From positions 1,736,001 to 1,800,000 of the forward strand of contig NZ_CP033926.1 of NCBI RefSeq assembly GCF_003815775.1: DNA of 64,000 bases. The letters run 5' to 3'. Below, piece by piece: positions 18,449 to 27,349 of this stretch (position 1 is the stretch's first letter; every line of letters starts with the position of its first letter). Under the pieces are notes generated by a model that did no database searches, was not told the origin of the DNA, and worked only from the letters and a program-made list of their open reading frames with translations. Made by a program: the position numbers and the translations under genes. This stretch comes from Chryseobacterium joostei (GTDB taxonomy: Bacteria > Bacteroidota > Bacteroidia > Flavobacteriales > Weeksellaceae).

Positions 18449-18958
18449 CTATTTGTCGAAGTAGTTGGGATGGTGATTTTTAATATCATCCACCGTTCCC
18501 AGTACTTTATCCTTTAAAGAATCCTGATACTTTTGAAGTTTTCCGGCCACTTCCTCATTACCGCTTCCTATAATTTTAGCAGCTAAAATACCAGCATTCA
18601 ATGCTCCATTCAAAGCCACTGTTGCCACAGGTATTCCTCCCGGCATCTGAAGAATTGATAGTACAGAATCCCAACCATCAATAGAATTGCTTGATAAAAT
18701 GGGAACCCCGATTACCGGAAGTGTTGTACAGCTTGCCACCATTCCCGGAAGATGTGCTGCTCCTCCTGCACCGGCAACAATTACCTTTAAGCCTCTTTCA
18801 TGGGCTGTCTTTGCATAATCGAACATTCTTTCAGGTGTTCTGTGTGCTGAAACTACTGTCAATTCATATGGAATATCCAGACTTTTCAGGAAATTTGCAG
18901 CCTGTTCCATGATTGGCAGATCACTCTGACTGCCCATAATAATTCCTACCATCTTCAA
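18449..18958 (-). CDS. purE: N5-carboxyaminoimidazole ribonucleotide mutase PurE
   Basis: A 169-residue class I PurE with GSQSDLPIM near the N-terminus, the SAHRTPERM loop and GAGGAAHLPGMVA, the residues that hold N5-CAIR. It converts N5-CAIR to CAIR in purine synthesis, using the product of PurK. PurK is encoded about 5 kb away on the same strand (23939-25051) instead of next door. A TATCTTTG box (complement of 18974-18981) lies upstream. Confidence 0.96.
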   Translation of the reverse strand: MKMVGIIMGSQSDLPIMEQAANFLKSLDIPYELTVVSAHRTPERMFDYAKTAHERGLKVIVAGAGGAAHLPGMVASCTTLPVIGVPILSSNSIDGWDSVLSILQMPGGIPVATVALNGALNAGILAAKIIGSGNEEVAGKLQKYQDSLKDKVLGTVDDIKNHHPNYFDK

Positions 18959-18973
18959 TTTTTATTAGATGTT

Positions 18974-18981
18974 CAAAGATA
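18974..18981 (-). promoter_or_regulatory. -7 box of purE
   Basis: On the minus strand TATCTTTG lies 15 bases before the purE ATG, with TTTAG about 18 bases further upstream as a weak -33 element. Confidence 0.45.
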
Positions 18982-19186
18982 AAAAATTTAAACCTGTCAC
19001 TAAAATTTAGTCTAAAAGTTTAAAATATAAATCAAAAAGAAATCAATAGGTTTAAATAATCAATTCACGCTTTTTGTAATGATAGATAAATTCATTATTT
19101 AAATCTGTACCTGTAAAAATTAAAGTAACTGCAACCATAATGTTTATTTTAAAACAGGTAAATTTGCCTATTACACCACGATTTCC

Positions 19187-20095
19187 TTGAAAGATTATAA
19201 ACTTATTTTTGCCGTTTTTACTGTTGCCATTGTATGGGGAACTACATTTTTAGCCATCCGTATTGCCGTAGAAACTATCCCTGCATGGTTTGTTGCCGGA
19301 ATCCGCCAACTTTTTGCTTCCATCATCATGCTTGTCATTCTTCTTTCAAGAAAAGAATTTAAATGGATTGGCTGGAAAAATCTAAAATATCAGATCATTT
19401 TTTCTTCCCTAATGCTCATCATAGCCAACGGAATGGTTACGGTAGCAGAAGAAAGTGTAACCAGCAGTCTGGCTTCACTCATCAGTGCCTGTGCCCCTAT
19501 TTTAGTTTTTCTGGGGAGTCTTGCCTTTGGTTTACAAAAATTCAGTCTCCGCGCCTTGGCTGGAGTCCTGATATGCTTTAGTGGTGTGCTTTTTGTGTTC
19601 TGGGACGGACTTAAAGATCTGGCTAATCCGGATTACAGAACCGGAATGCTTTTTCTTTTTTGCGCTATTTCAGGTTGGGCTTCCGGAACAATCTTTACTA
19701 AAAAATTAAATATTCAAAGCGGTAATATTACTCTTAATTTATTTTATCAGTTTTTGTTTGCAGGAGTTGTTCAGGTTATTTTTGCGTTTCTGTTTTCAGA
19801 GAATTATAATTTTGGAAACTGGACATTGAAAAGCATCTCTGCAATGCTGTATCTTTCTATATTCGGATCTGTGGCAGCCTTTTTTGCATTTCATTATGCC
19901 TTAACGAAGATCTCACCGGTACAGGTTTCTATTTTAGCCTATATCAATACCATTATTGCCATATTTTTGGGTTGGTTGATTATGGATGAACCTATCTCAG
20001 TCAAGTTTATTTTGGCAGCAGCCTTGATTATTTGTGGAGTATTTATCATCAATTACAAACCTGAAATGTTTAAAAAGCAGAAAGCAGTACAATAA
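19187..20095 (+). CDS. EamA-family (DMT) transporter
   Basis: A 302-residue membrane protein with ten hydrophobic helices in two EamA repeats; the first opens with AIVWGTTFLAIRIAVETIPAW and has the QLFASIIMLV segment, the second includes FCAISGWASGTIFTKK. DMT proteins export metabolites such as amino acids; the substrate is unknown. The start is TTG (no in-frame ATG precedes the conserved first helix), 20 bases after a TAAATTTG box at 19159-19166. It begins the plus-strand block that lies between purE and purK. Confidence 0.87.
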   Translation: MKDYKLIFAVFTVAIVWGTTFLAIRIAVETIPAWFVAGIRQLFASIIMLVILLSRKEFKWIGWKNLKYQIIFSSLMLIIANGMVTVAEESVTSSLASLISACAPILVFLGSLAFGLQKFSLRALAGVLICFSGVLFVFWDGLKDLANPDYRTGMLFLFCAISGWASGTIFTKKLNIQSGNITLNLFYQFLFAGVVQVIFAFLFSENYNFGNWTLKSISAMLYLSIFGSVAAFFAFHYALTKISPVQVSILAYINTIIAIFLGWLIMDEPISVKFILAAALIICGVFIINYKPEMFKKQKAVQ

Positions 20096-20125
20096 AAACA
20101 TTCTTTATTGTAAGCATAAACATAT

Positions 20126-20183
20126 AACACTTAAGTTTTTTAAGTAATAACGTTGATGTATCTAAAGAACACTTAAGTTTTTT
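20126..20183 (+). repeat. Pair of 16-base direct repeats
   Basis: AACACTTAAGTTTTTT occurs at 20126-20141 and at 20168-20183, start to start 42 bases. Each contains the palindrome ACTTAAGT. The rest of the roughly 300-base gap (20096-20395) is A/T-rich and holds no recognisable gene; an open frame of about 40 codons ending at 20313 lacks a convincing start. Confidence 0.6.
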
Positions 20184-20395
20184 GAAAATCTAAAATTTTC
20201 AACTCATTTCTATTTCTAGCTTGGGATTATTTTGATCTTATTGGAATGTTTAAAAATCAAAACTTTGATGATGATTATCTTCTGAAATTTCTATCTTATC
20301 AAGCCGAAATATGATGAACTTAACAGGTAGTTTACCTATTTGTAATTTGCCTCGCCGTCATTTTTTTCCTATATTGTATACTCAACCTACACGAT

Positions 20396-20959
20396 ATGCT
20401 AAAAAACACATTTTTCATCCTTCTTGCAAGTTCCTTTCTTTTGGTAAGCTGTGATTACAAGGAAAAGGAAAAGAGTCTGACAGACAGAGAGAAACAATTA
20501 TTGGAGAAAGAAAAGATATTTGCTAAAAAAGAATCCGAGTACCAGTCACTTTTGAAAATGAGAGACAGTATCTTCGCCAAAAAAGATTCGGTGAAAGTTG
20601 CGGTTTGGCCAACAGAAATCTCAGGAGCCTGGAATGGAAAGGTGATCTGTACAGAATCCAATTGCAGTGATTATGCAATAGGTGATCAACGGACAGACCT
20701 TTGGGAATTCGATAATGATTCTACCCAGCCCATCACCAAAATCATCAACAATAACAATCTGGTAAGGTTATATTCCGGTAAGTTTGAAAATAATGAGATC
20801 AAGCTATCTTTCAAAACCGATTCTACAGCCAAAAAGAATGTAGAAATGAATGTTCTTCTCAATGACATTTCCGACAACAAGATCAAAGGTACCAGAACCG
20901 TTACCTCAGACGGCTGTACGGCCAAGTTCTCTGTTGAATTAGTACGTTCCACAAAATAA
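20396..20959 (+). CDS. Lipoprotein with short coiled coil, unknown function
   Basis: A 187-residue protein with a lipoprotein signal (MLKNTFFILLASSFLLVSC, cysteine at 19). Residues 21-67 are a charged heptad-like helix (KEKEKSLTDREKQLLEKEK...), followed by a beta-rich domain starting ISGAWNGKVICTESNCSDYAIGDQ that contains three cysteines. It resembles other small periplasmic lipoproteins of the phylum but I know no functional family. It lies six bases before the antiporter gene, so it is likely co-transcribed with it. Confidence 0.7.
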   Translation: MLKNTFFILLASSFLLVSCDYKEKEKSLTDREKQLLEKEKIFAKKESEYQSLLKMRDSIFAKKDSVKVAVWPTEISGAWNGKVICTESNCSDYAIGDQRTDLWEFDNDSTQPITKIINNNNLVRLYSGKFENNEIKLSFKTDSTAKKNVEMNVLLNDISDNKIKGTRTVTSDGCTAKFSVELVRSTK

Positions 20960-20965
20960 ACACTT

Positions 20966-23089
20966 ATGATTTTACTGAGTATACATAATCTGAGTCTTCC
21001 TATCGAAGATCCGGTACTAAAGTTCCTATTGGTACTGATTATAATTCTTGCGGCTCCCCTATTACTAAATAAAATTAAAGTTCCACACTTGTTAGGACTT
21101 ATCATTGCCGGAGCTATTATCGGTCCCAATGGCTTCAATGTATTATCAAGGGACAGCAGTATTGTAGTTACCGGAACCACAGGGCTTCTCTACATCATGT
21201 TTCTGGCCGGACTGGAGATTGACATGGGTGATTTTAAAAAGAATAAATGGAAAAGTCTCACCTTTGGTATTTATACCTTTATAGCCCCTTTTGTACTGGG
21301 ATATTTGGGTGGATATTATCTTCTTCATTTCTCTATGCTGACTTCCATATTATTTGCCAGCCTTTTTTCATCCCATACACTTATTGCCTATCCATTGGTG
21401 AGTAAGTTGGGAATTGCAAAAAACAAAGCCGTCAATATTACGGTTGGAGGAACCATGATTACGGATATTCTTGCCTTATTGGTACTTGCCATCATTGTAG
21501 GAATGTCTCAGGGAGATGTAGGGACAGAATTTTGGGTTAAGCTCTCTGTTTCCTTTATTGTTTTTGCCTTGATCGTTTTAATCGTCTTCCCTATTATCGG
21601 ACGTTGGTTTTTCAAAAGGGTGGATGATAAGATTTCGCAATATATTTTTGTATTGGTGATGATTTATCTTGCAGCAATGCTTGCCGAATTGGCGGGTGTA
21701 GAGGCCATCATCGGAGCATTCTTTGCAGGATTAGCTTTAAACAGGCTGATTCCTCATACTTCTTCTCTGATGAACAGGGTTGAGTTTGTAGGAAATGCCA
21801 TCTTTATCCCATTCTTCCTGATCAGCGTAGGAATGTTGATTGATTTTAAGGTATTCTTTAAAAGCTGGGAAACCCTTGAGGTAGCCGGAATTATGCTCGT
21901 AGCCTCCATTGGGGGTAAATATATTTCTGCGGTAGCCACACAAAAAACTTTCAGGCTGACTAAGGAGGAAGGAAAATTAATTTTTGGATTGAGCTCTGCT
22001 TCTGCTGCTGCCACACTGGCTTCCGTAATGGTGGGTTATAACATTATTCTTTCTGAAACCGAAACAGGAGAACCTGTAAGATTATTGAATGAACACGTTC
22101 TGAACGGAAGTATTTTACTGATTCTTATTTCATGTACCATCTCATCCTTTATTTCAATGGCCAGTGCTCAAAAAATTGCAGAGGCTGATAATGAAGACAC
22201 TGTTTCCGGAAACAGCCACGAGGAAGAAAACATCCTTTTGGCCATCAATCATGAGGAAACCATTGAGAGAATGGTTAATTTAGGAATTCTGATAAAGGCA
22301 CATTCCAATACGGAGGATTTGTTTGCCTTAAATGTCATTAATGAAGATAAAAACGAGTCATCCGTTAAAAATGCAGAGAAACTTCTTCACCAGGCAACTG
22401 ATGCCGCAGCCGCAGCTGATGTAAAGCTACAGGCTCTTAAAAGATATGATAATGACGTCATCAATGGGGTAAATAATGTCATTAAGGAACAGAATATCAC
22501 AGATCTTATTATTGGTCTGGAGGATGAAAAAGGGTTCTCTCCATCTTTCATTTATAATCTGTATAATGGTTATCTTCAGAATGATGATGTAAATGTCTTG
22601 GTATACCATGCCGCACAGCCACTTTCTACCATCAAAAGATACGCTGTAATGATTCCTGAGAATGCGCACAAGGAGGCAGGATTCTTCCATGCACTTTTAA
22701 GGGTTTGGAACATTGCACGAAATTCTGGAGCCACTGTCGTTTTTTATGCTCCTGAAAACATCGTGGATATCCTTCAGAAGATCATCAAAAAAGCCAATAT
22801 AGAAGCTGAATTTATCATTATGAATACCTGGCAGGATGGTGAAAGAACCGCTGCTCAGCTGAAGGATGATGAGGCTCTGATTATTTTCATGGCAAAACGA
22901 GGAATGCAGTCCTATATTCCACGAATGAGGCTTATTCCGGAGCTATTGAACAGAAACCTGAATGATAATAATTATCTTCTGATCTTCCCATTCTCGGAAT
23001 ATGACAAAAACAGTCCCGAAATACGCTCTGTAGGAAATCACGGAGATTTTGTGGAGATTGGAAACGTGATTCAGAAAATTTTTAAATAA
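20966..23089 (+). CDS. CPA2-family cation:proton antiporter
   Basis: A 707-residue protein. Residues 20-400 contain about twelve membrane helices with Kef/NhaS-type features: HLLGLIIAGAIIGPNGFNVL, FLAGLEIDM, SSHTLIAYPLVSKLG and AGVEAIIGAFFAGLALNRLIP. After the membrane part a cytoplasmic region of about 280 residues has two universal-stress-like stretches (ENILLAINHEETIERM...; KRYAVMIPENAHKEAGF...). It should exchange Na+ or K+ for protons; the ion cannot be read from the sequence. It follows a lipoprotein gene by six bases. Confidence 0.88.
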   Translation: MILLSIHNLSLPIEDPVLKFLLVLIIILAAPLLLNKIKVPHLLGLIIAGAIIGPNGFNVLSRDSSIVVTGTTGLLYIMFLAGLEIDMGDFKKNKWKSLTFGIYTFIAPFVLGYLGGYYLLHFSMLTSILFASLFSSHTLIAYPLVSKLGIAKNKAVNITVGGTMITDILALLVLAIIVGMSQGDVGTEFWVKLSVSFIVFALIVLIVFPIIGRWFFKRVDDKISQYIFVLVMIYLAAMLAELAGVEAIIGAFFAGLALNRLIPHTSSLMNRVEFVGNAIFIPFFLISVGMLIDFKVFFKSWETLEVAGIMLVASIGGKYISAVATQKTFRLTKEEGKLIFGLSSASAAATLASVMVGYNIILSETETGEPVRLLNEHVLNGSILLILISCTISSFISMASAQKIAEADNEDTVSGNSHEEENILLAINHEETIERMVNLGILIKAHSNTEDLFALNVINEDKNESSVKNAEKLLHQATDAAAAADVKLQALKRYDNDVINGVNNVIKEQNITDLIIGLEDEKGFSPSFIYNLYNGYLQNDDVNVLVYHAAQPLSTIKRYAVMIPENAHKEAGFFHALLRVWNIARNSGATVVFYAPENIVDILQKIIKKANIEAEFIIMNTWQDGERTAAQLKDDEALIIFMAKRGMQSYIPRMRLIPELLNRNLNDNNYLLIFPFSEYDKNSPEIRSVGNHGDFVEIGNVIQKIFK

Positions 23090-23130
23090 TAACCGGTATT
23101 TTTATTCCAATTAAAACTCATAAAATAATA

Positions 23131-23832
23131 TTGAAAACAACGAAGATATTTCTTTTAGCAGCTGCTCTCATCACACAATTATCCTTTGCCCAATTTGCAA
23201 AGATTGTGGACAAGGACGGCTATGTGAATGTAAGGGAAAACGGAGATGCAAAAAGTAAGATTACGGGAAAAATCAATTCGGATGAGATTGTCTATGTCTT
23301 TGAAGCTGATCAGCCTAACACTGACTGGCTCAACGTAGACTATAATGAAAAAACGGGCGGATATATTCACCGTTCAAGGCTGAAGTTTATAGAATCTTAT
23401 GAAAAGGTAACGCCAGTGGTACGCGATGAAAACAAGGCTGTTTTTAAATCCGGAAATATTAAGGTAGATATCCTCTCTGAAAAGTTCAATTATAAGGAAA
23501 ATAAAAAGTTCTTTTCCTCTTCAGAGTACAGTGGTCAAAAAATTGAAGATCAATATAAGGGTCAACAGATATGGGGAACAGATGGAACAATTCCTCAAAC
23601 CCACTACCAATCAATCATAGTACAAATTGGAGATAGGAAGATTAAAATTCCCGGCAAAGAAATTGAAAACCTTTTTAATGTCAGTAATGAATATACCAAC
23701 TGCTACTTTGATCGTAAAAATGACACTTTGTATATCACCATGCTCAACTCTGACGGTGCCGGTGGCTATGTAGCTCTTTTTAAGATTGTGAAAGGAGAAT
23801 ACAAAGGAAGAGTCGTAAAGATGCCTTTTTAA
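23131..23832 (+). CDS. Secreted SH3-like domain protein
   Basis: A 233-residue secreted protein with a signal peptide ending at LSFAQ and an SH3-like domain (residues about 25-90) beginning DGYVNVRENGDAKSKITGKI, the usual bacterial SH3 start, and ending TGGYIHRSRLKFI. The C-terminal 100 residues form a second unnamed domain. The start codon is TTG. It resembles the 265-residue protein at 46607-47404 over its whole length, so the window holds two paralogues. Such domains often bind cell wall or peptides. It may be the last gene of the unit starting at 19187. Confidence 0.75.
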   Translation: MKTTKIFLLAAALITQLSFAQFAKIVDKDGYVNVRENGDAKSKITGKINSDEIVYVFEADQPNTDWLNVDYNEKTGGYIHRSRLKFIESYEKVTPVVRDENKAVFKSGNIKVDILSEKFNYKENKKFFSSSEYSGQKIEDQYKGQQIWGTDGTIPQTHYQSIIVQIGDRKIKIPGKEIENLFNVSNEYTNCYFDRKNDTLYITMLNSDGAGGYVALFKIVKGEYKGRVVKMPF

Positions 23833-23887
23833 AGGCTTTTAAAAGGGACTGCATTTTTTAAGTCTTGATAGAACTATAACAATAAGT

Positions 23888-23926
23888 GCGGCCTATTTCA
23901 ATGTTTGAAATAGGCCGCGTTTTATA
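23888..23926. terminator. Strong bidirectional terminator before purK
   Basis: Thirteen-base stem GCGGCCTATTTCA / TGAAATAGGCCGC with a five-base loop, T-rich on the right side. It separates the convergent SH3-like gene and purK. Confidence 0.85.
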
Positions 23927-23938
23927 TTTTGAGTTCAA

Positions 23939-25051
23939 TTATTTCGCAATCACCCTCATCATTCCCTTCACCATGATAAGCTTTTCCATAAGCTCTTCTC
24001 TGGAATCTGCCAACACATTGATGTGTCCCATTTTTCTTCCCGGCTTGGTTTCTGTTTTTCCGTATAAATGAATATAAGTTTCAGGTAATTTAAGAACCTC
24101 ATCCATTCCTTCATACACTACTTTTCCCTCATATCCTTCTGCACCTACCAGATTCAGCATTCCACTATAGGTAATGGCATCCGTATCTGCTAAAGGAAGA
24201 TTTTTCACTACACGGTACATCTGCTCAAACTGTGAGTTTGTATTTCCTTCCTGAGTCTGGTGCCCAGAATTGTGAAGCCTTGGAGCGGTTTCATTTACCC
24301 AGACTTTTCCTTCTTTATCAAGGAATAATTCGATGGCAAAAAGTCCCGGAGAATTTATGGTACCTAAAAACTTCTCTGTAATAGAATCAATCTGCTGCTG
24401 CACATCCTCCGTAAGAAGAACCGGACAAACATTGAAATCTAACAGATTAAGTTTAGGATCAGCAACCATTTCTGTTACCGGAAAAGTATTGGTTTCTCCT
24501 CTTTCATTTCTGGCAACAATCACGGAAAGCTCTTTGTCAATATCTACAAGGCTTTCAATTACAGAAGCCTCTTTCCATAGGTACTGATAATCCTCTTCTG
24601 TTTTGATCACCTGTACCCCTTTTCCGTCATAGCCTCCCGTATTCATTTTCTGAACGAAAGGTAATGGCATGATAATTTTTTCATCACTGTTCCAAACTAC
24701 CTGAAATTCCGGACTTGGGATATCATGAGTCTTATAAAATTCTTTCTGAAGAATCTTCTGCTGAATGGTTTTGATGATATTGGCATTAGGAACCACTCGG
24801 ATTCCCTGTTTTTCAAGTTCGGCCAATGCATCTGCATTTACGTGTTCTATCTCAATGGTAACAACATCTTTATCTTTTCCAAAGTTCAAAACTGTTTCAT
24901 AATCATTGAAATTTCCCTGCGTAAAGTAAGAAATGTTATGACATGGTGCATCAGAAGCCGGATCTAGTGTATAAAACTCATCATCATATTTCAGTGCACT
25001 TTGTATCAACATTCTTCCCAGCTGTCCGCCACCCAGAATTCCTATTTTCAT
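23939..25051 (-). CDS. purK: N5-carboxyaminoimidazole ribonucleotide synthase PurK
   Basis: A 370-residue ATP-grasp enzyme. It opens with the phosphate-binding GILGGGQLGRMLIQSA, has the ATP-grasp blocks PLPFVQKMNTGGYDGKGVQVI and ELSVIVARNERGET, and the metal-binding VNETAPRLHNSGHQT. PurK carboxylates AIR with bicarbonate and ATP, feeding PurE. The gene follows the DUF1543 gene by 25 bases on the same strand and may share its promoter. Normally purK and purE are neighbours; here they are apart. Confidence 0.96.
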   Translation of the reverse strand: MKIGILGGGQLGRMLIQSALKYDDEFYTLDPASDAPCHNISYFTQGNFNDYETVLNFGKDKDVVTIEIEHVNADALAELEKQGIRVVPNANIIKTIQQKILQKEFYKTHDIPSPEFQVVWNSDEKIIMPLPFVQKMNTGGYDGKGVQVIKTEEDYQYLWKEASVIESLVDIDKELSVIVARNERGETNTFPVTEMVADPKLNLLDFNVCPVLLTEDVQQQIDSITEKFLGTINSPGLFAIELFLDKEGKVWVNETAPRLHNSGHQTQEGNTNSQFEQMYRVVKNLPLADTDAITYSGMLNLVGAEGYEGKVVYEGMDEVLKLPETYIHLYGKTETKPGRKMGHINVLADSREELMEKLIMVKGMMRVIAK

Positions 25052-25076
25052 TTTTTATTTTTATTAGATTTATTTC

Positions 25077-25628
25077 TTATTGAATTTTATCAATTTTTAA
25101 ATATCCAAGTCCCATTGGGTTCTCCTGATTTTCAGCATCAGATTTCTGAAGAACAATGGAATACTTTTCTTTCATTTTTTCCGGAAGAATATCACTCACA
25201 TTGAAAATATCGTCAATATCTACTCCATGCTTATCATCAATATGACTTACTGCTCCCTCAAATCCCATGGTTTGATAAAACTCGGTAGCCTTTGCTCTTT
25301 TCACGATTTCTCCCATTGATTGGCCCACCATCAAATGCTGCTCATGGAATTCTTCGAAAAAACCTCTTTTATACCCTCCCAGATTAAGAAAGTACAATTG
25401 CTCCTCCGATGTTTTCTCGCCCTTTTCTACAATCTTTACTTCATATCCATCTGCAAACTTCACTTCCTGATAACAATCAAGGTGAATTTTCCCTTCTGCT
25501 TCTTTCCAGAAGTCTTTCATATCAGGAACCAAATCCTTAAGGTTCTCTGCAATCCCGAAAAATACATCGTGCTGCTCTATATTTCTTCCTTTAGGAGTTG
25601 CTCCAAGAATAATATAAAATAATTTCAT
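25077..25628 (-). CDS. DUF1543 domain protein
   Basis: From the ATG at 25628 the product has 183 residues starting MKLFYIILGATPKGRNIEQHD, the DUF1543 start; an ATG 12 bases upstream (25640) is also possible. Two copies of the domain can be made out: residues 1-60 (ending HLDCYQEV) and about 75-130 (LYFLNLGGYKRG ... EQHLMVG ... HIDDKH). The function of DUF1543 is unknown. It lies directly upstream of purK and has a canonical divergent promoter. Confidence 0.78.
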   Translation of the reverse strand: MKLFYIILGATPKGRNIEQHDVFFGIAENLKDLVPDMKDFWKEAEGKIHLDCYQEVKFADGYEVKIVEKGEKTSEEQLYFLNLGGYKRGFFEEFHEQHLMVGQSMGEIVKRAKATEFYQTMGFEGAVSHIDDKHGVDIDDIFNVSDILPEKMKEKYSIVLQKSDAENQENPMGLGYLKIDKIQ

Positions 25629-25645
25629 TTCACTTTTCATGCATG

Positions 25646-25675
25646 CAAAAATACGTTAAATTTATCTTTTTCAAA
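25646..25675 (-). promoter_or_regulatory. Promoter of the DUF1543-purK unit
   Basis: On the minus strand TTTG (complement of 25672-25675), 18 bases, then TATTTTTG (complement of 25646-25653): a canonical Bacteroidetes promoter. It ends five bases before the ATG at 25640. Confidence 0.7.
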
Positions 25676-25677
25676 TG

Positions 25678-25709
25678 TTTGGCAGACTACTACAATAATT
25701 TTATATTTG
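25678..25709 (+). promoter_or_regulatory. Promoter of the TauE/SafE gene
   Basis: TTTG (25678-25681), a 20-base spacer, then TATATTTG (25702-25709), a canonical -33/-7 pair; the ATG follows 16 bases later. It is back-to-back with the DUF1543 promoter. Confidence 0.75.
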
Positions 25710-25725
25710 TAGCATTAATTGTAGT

Positions 25726-26556
25726 ATGTCAGAAATCATCATACTCTTCCTTGGCGCTATTTCCGCAGGTCTTTTAGGGTCACTTACGGGTTTAGGAGGT
25801 GGAGTTATTATCATTCCTTTATTAACGCTGGGTTTTGGTGTTCCAATGCATTATGCCATCGGCGCTTCCCTTATCTCTGTAATCGGTACTTCTTCGGGAG
25901 CTGCTGTAGCTTTCGTAAAAGAAGGTTTCACCAATATGAGGATCGGAATGTTCCTCGAAATAGCGACTACGGCAGGAGCTATTGTGGGAGCCTTAGTTTC
26001 TGGAATGCTTAACCCGAATACCATCGGAATTATTTTTGCAAGTATTCTTCTTCTCACTGTTGTTTTAAATCTCAAAGGGAAACCTGATCATCAGGAACCT
26101 TTAATTAAAGGAAGTCTGGAAGAAAAACTGAAGCTTTACGGAACTTTTCCTGATAAAGGAATTCTAAAAAGCTATTCTGCAAGAAATACAGTTCCCGGAT
26201 TTTTGATGATGATGTTTGCAGGAGCCATGTCCGGACTTTTAGGAATAGGTTCCGGGGCATTGAAGGTATTGGCAATGGATAATATGATGAAACTGCCATT
26301 TAAGGTTTCTACAACTACCAGTAATTTTATGATTGGGGTAACTGCTGTAGCCAGTGCATTGATCTACTTTCAAAGAGGTGAAATTATTCCCGTAATTGCT
26401 GCACCTGTAGTAATAGGTGTTGTAATAGGAAGTTTCATTGGTTCGAAAACATTAATGGTTTCCAAGACAAAAAAGCTAAAAGTATTTTTCGCGATTGTCA
26501 TCACCATTCTGTCTATTTACATGATGTATAACGGTATCAATAAAAGCTTCAGGTAA
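25726..26556 (+). CDS. TauE/SafE family sulfite/sulfonate exporter
   Basis: A 276-residue membrane protein with about eight helices and the duplicated glycine-rich motif of the TauE/SafE family: LGSLTGLGGGVIIIPLL (residues 16-32) and GLLGIGSGALKV in the second half. Members move sulfite, sulfoacetate or other small anions. The stop codon TAA overlaps the ATG of the following DUF1634 gene by one base, a pairing that recurs in bacteria and suggests that the two proteins act together. Confidence 0.87.
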   Translation: MSEIIILFLGAISAGLLGSLTGLGGGVIIIPLLTLGFGVPMHYAIGASLISVIGTSSGAAVAFVKEGFTNMRIGMFLEIATTAGAIVGALVSGMLNPNTIGIIFASILLLTVVLNLKGKPDHQEPLIKGSLEEKLKLYGTFPDKGILKSYSARNTVPGFLMMMFAGAMSGLLGIGSGALKVLAMDNMMKLPFKVSTTTSNFMIGVTAVASALIYFQRGEIIPVIAAPVVIGVVIGSFIGSKTLMVSKTKKLKVFFAIVITILSIYMMYNGINKSFR

Positions 26557-26939
26557 TGAAAAAGAATTTTACAGATGTAGATCTGAACCGTTCCGTAGGA
26601 AATCTTCTGAGACTGGGGGTTATTCTTTCTGTAGCCACTTCGTTTATTGGCTTTATCAAGTTATTTACTGAAGGCTTTGAAATGCCTAAAAAATATACCA
26701 ACCTTGTTGTAGGTAATTCTTCTGAAAAAGTATGGGGCCAGTTTTGGGACTCTTTATCCAAGGGAGAAGGAATGGGCATCATCCAACTGGGAATCCTTTT
26801 GTTGATTTTCACTCCTTTGATGAGGATTATCTTTGCTTTAATAGGGTATCTAAAAGAAAAAGACTACGTGTATGTAGTCATTTCCTCAATTGTTTTAGCG
26901 ATTATGGCGGTAAGCTTCTTTGCAGGCTACGCACACTAA
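26556..26939 (+). CDS. DUF1634 family membrane protein
   Basis: A 127-residue protein with three hydrophobic helices (about residues 17-36, 72-92, 101-122) and the IGNLLRLGV-like start (VGNLLRLGVILS) and IQLGILLLIFTPLMRI core of DUF1634. It is translationally coupled to the TauE/SafE gene (TAATG). Probably an accessory subunit of that exporter; this is inferred from the conserved pairing. It ends one base before the convergent VOC gene. Confidence 0.85.
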   Translation: MKKNFTDVDLNRSVGNLLRLGVILSVATSFIGFIKLFTEGFEMPKKYTNLVVGNSSEKVWGQFWDSLSKGEGMGIIQLGILLLIFTPLMRIIFALIGYLKEKDYVYVVISSIVLAIMAVSFFAGYAH

Positions 26940-26940
26940 T

Positions 26941-27318
26941 TTACATTTCATAAAACTCCAACGGCAACTGATCAGGATCCTGGGTAAAGAAAAATTCTTT
27001 TCCGGTGAATTCATCTATTCGGATTTCTTCACAAACCAGTCCCTTTTCTATAAGTTCGTTTCGTTTTTCGTTTACATTGTCCACTGAAAAGGCAAGATGC
27101 CTTAAACCACATGCTTCTGGTCTGGAAGGACGATTGGGAGGATCTGGAAAGGAAAAAAGCTCAATTACATAATGATCTCCAATAGCAAGATCAAGCTTGT
27201 AAGATTGTCTTTCCTCGCGATAAACCTCACGAATAATATGTAAGCCTAAGACGTCAGTATAGAACTTCTTTGACACTTCATAATCTGAACAGATGATTGC
27301 AATATGATGGATCTTCAT
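26941..27318 (-). CDS. VOC-family (glyoxalase-like) protein
   Basis: A 125-residue VOC-fold protein with the start MKIHHIAIICSDYEVSKKFYTDVLG and the metal-ligand positions expected of the family: H5 in the first strand, E near VIELFSF, H in GLRHLAFSVD and E in LPLEFYE. It is closest to the YaeR/SMU1112c group of small VOC proteins. Substrate unknown. Confidence 0.85.
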   Translation of the reverse strand: MKIHHIAIICSDYEVSKKFYTDVLGLHIIREVYREERQSYKLDLAIGDHYVIELFSFPDPPNRPSRPEACGLRHLAFSVDNVNEKRNELIEKGLVCEEIRIDEFTGKEFFFTQDPDQLPLEFYEM

Positions 27319-27349
27319 TTTTTTAATTTTAAACTACTTCTTATTTTTA

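Noticed and set aside
20126..20183. CRISPR array
   Set aside because: Only two short, A/T-rich repeats with one spacer and no cas genes nearby.
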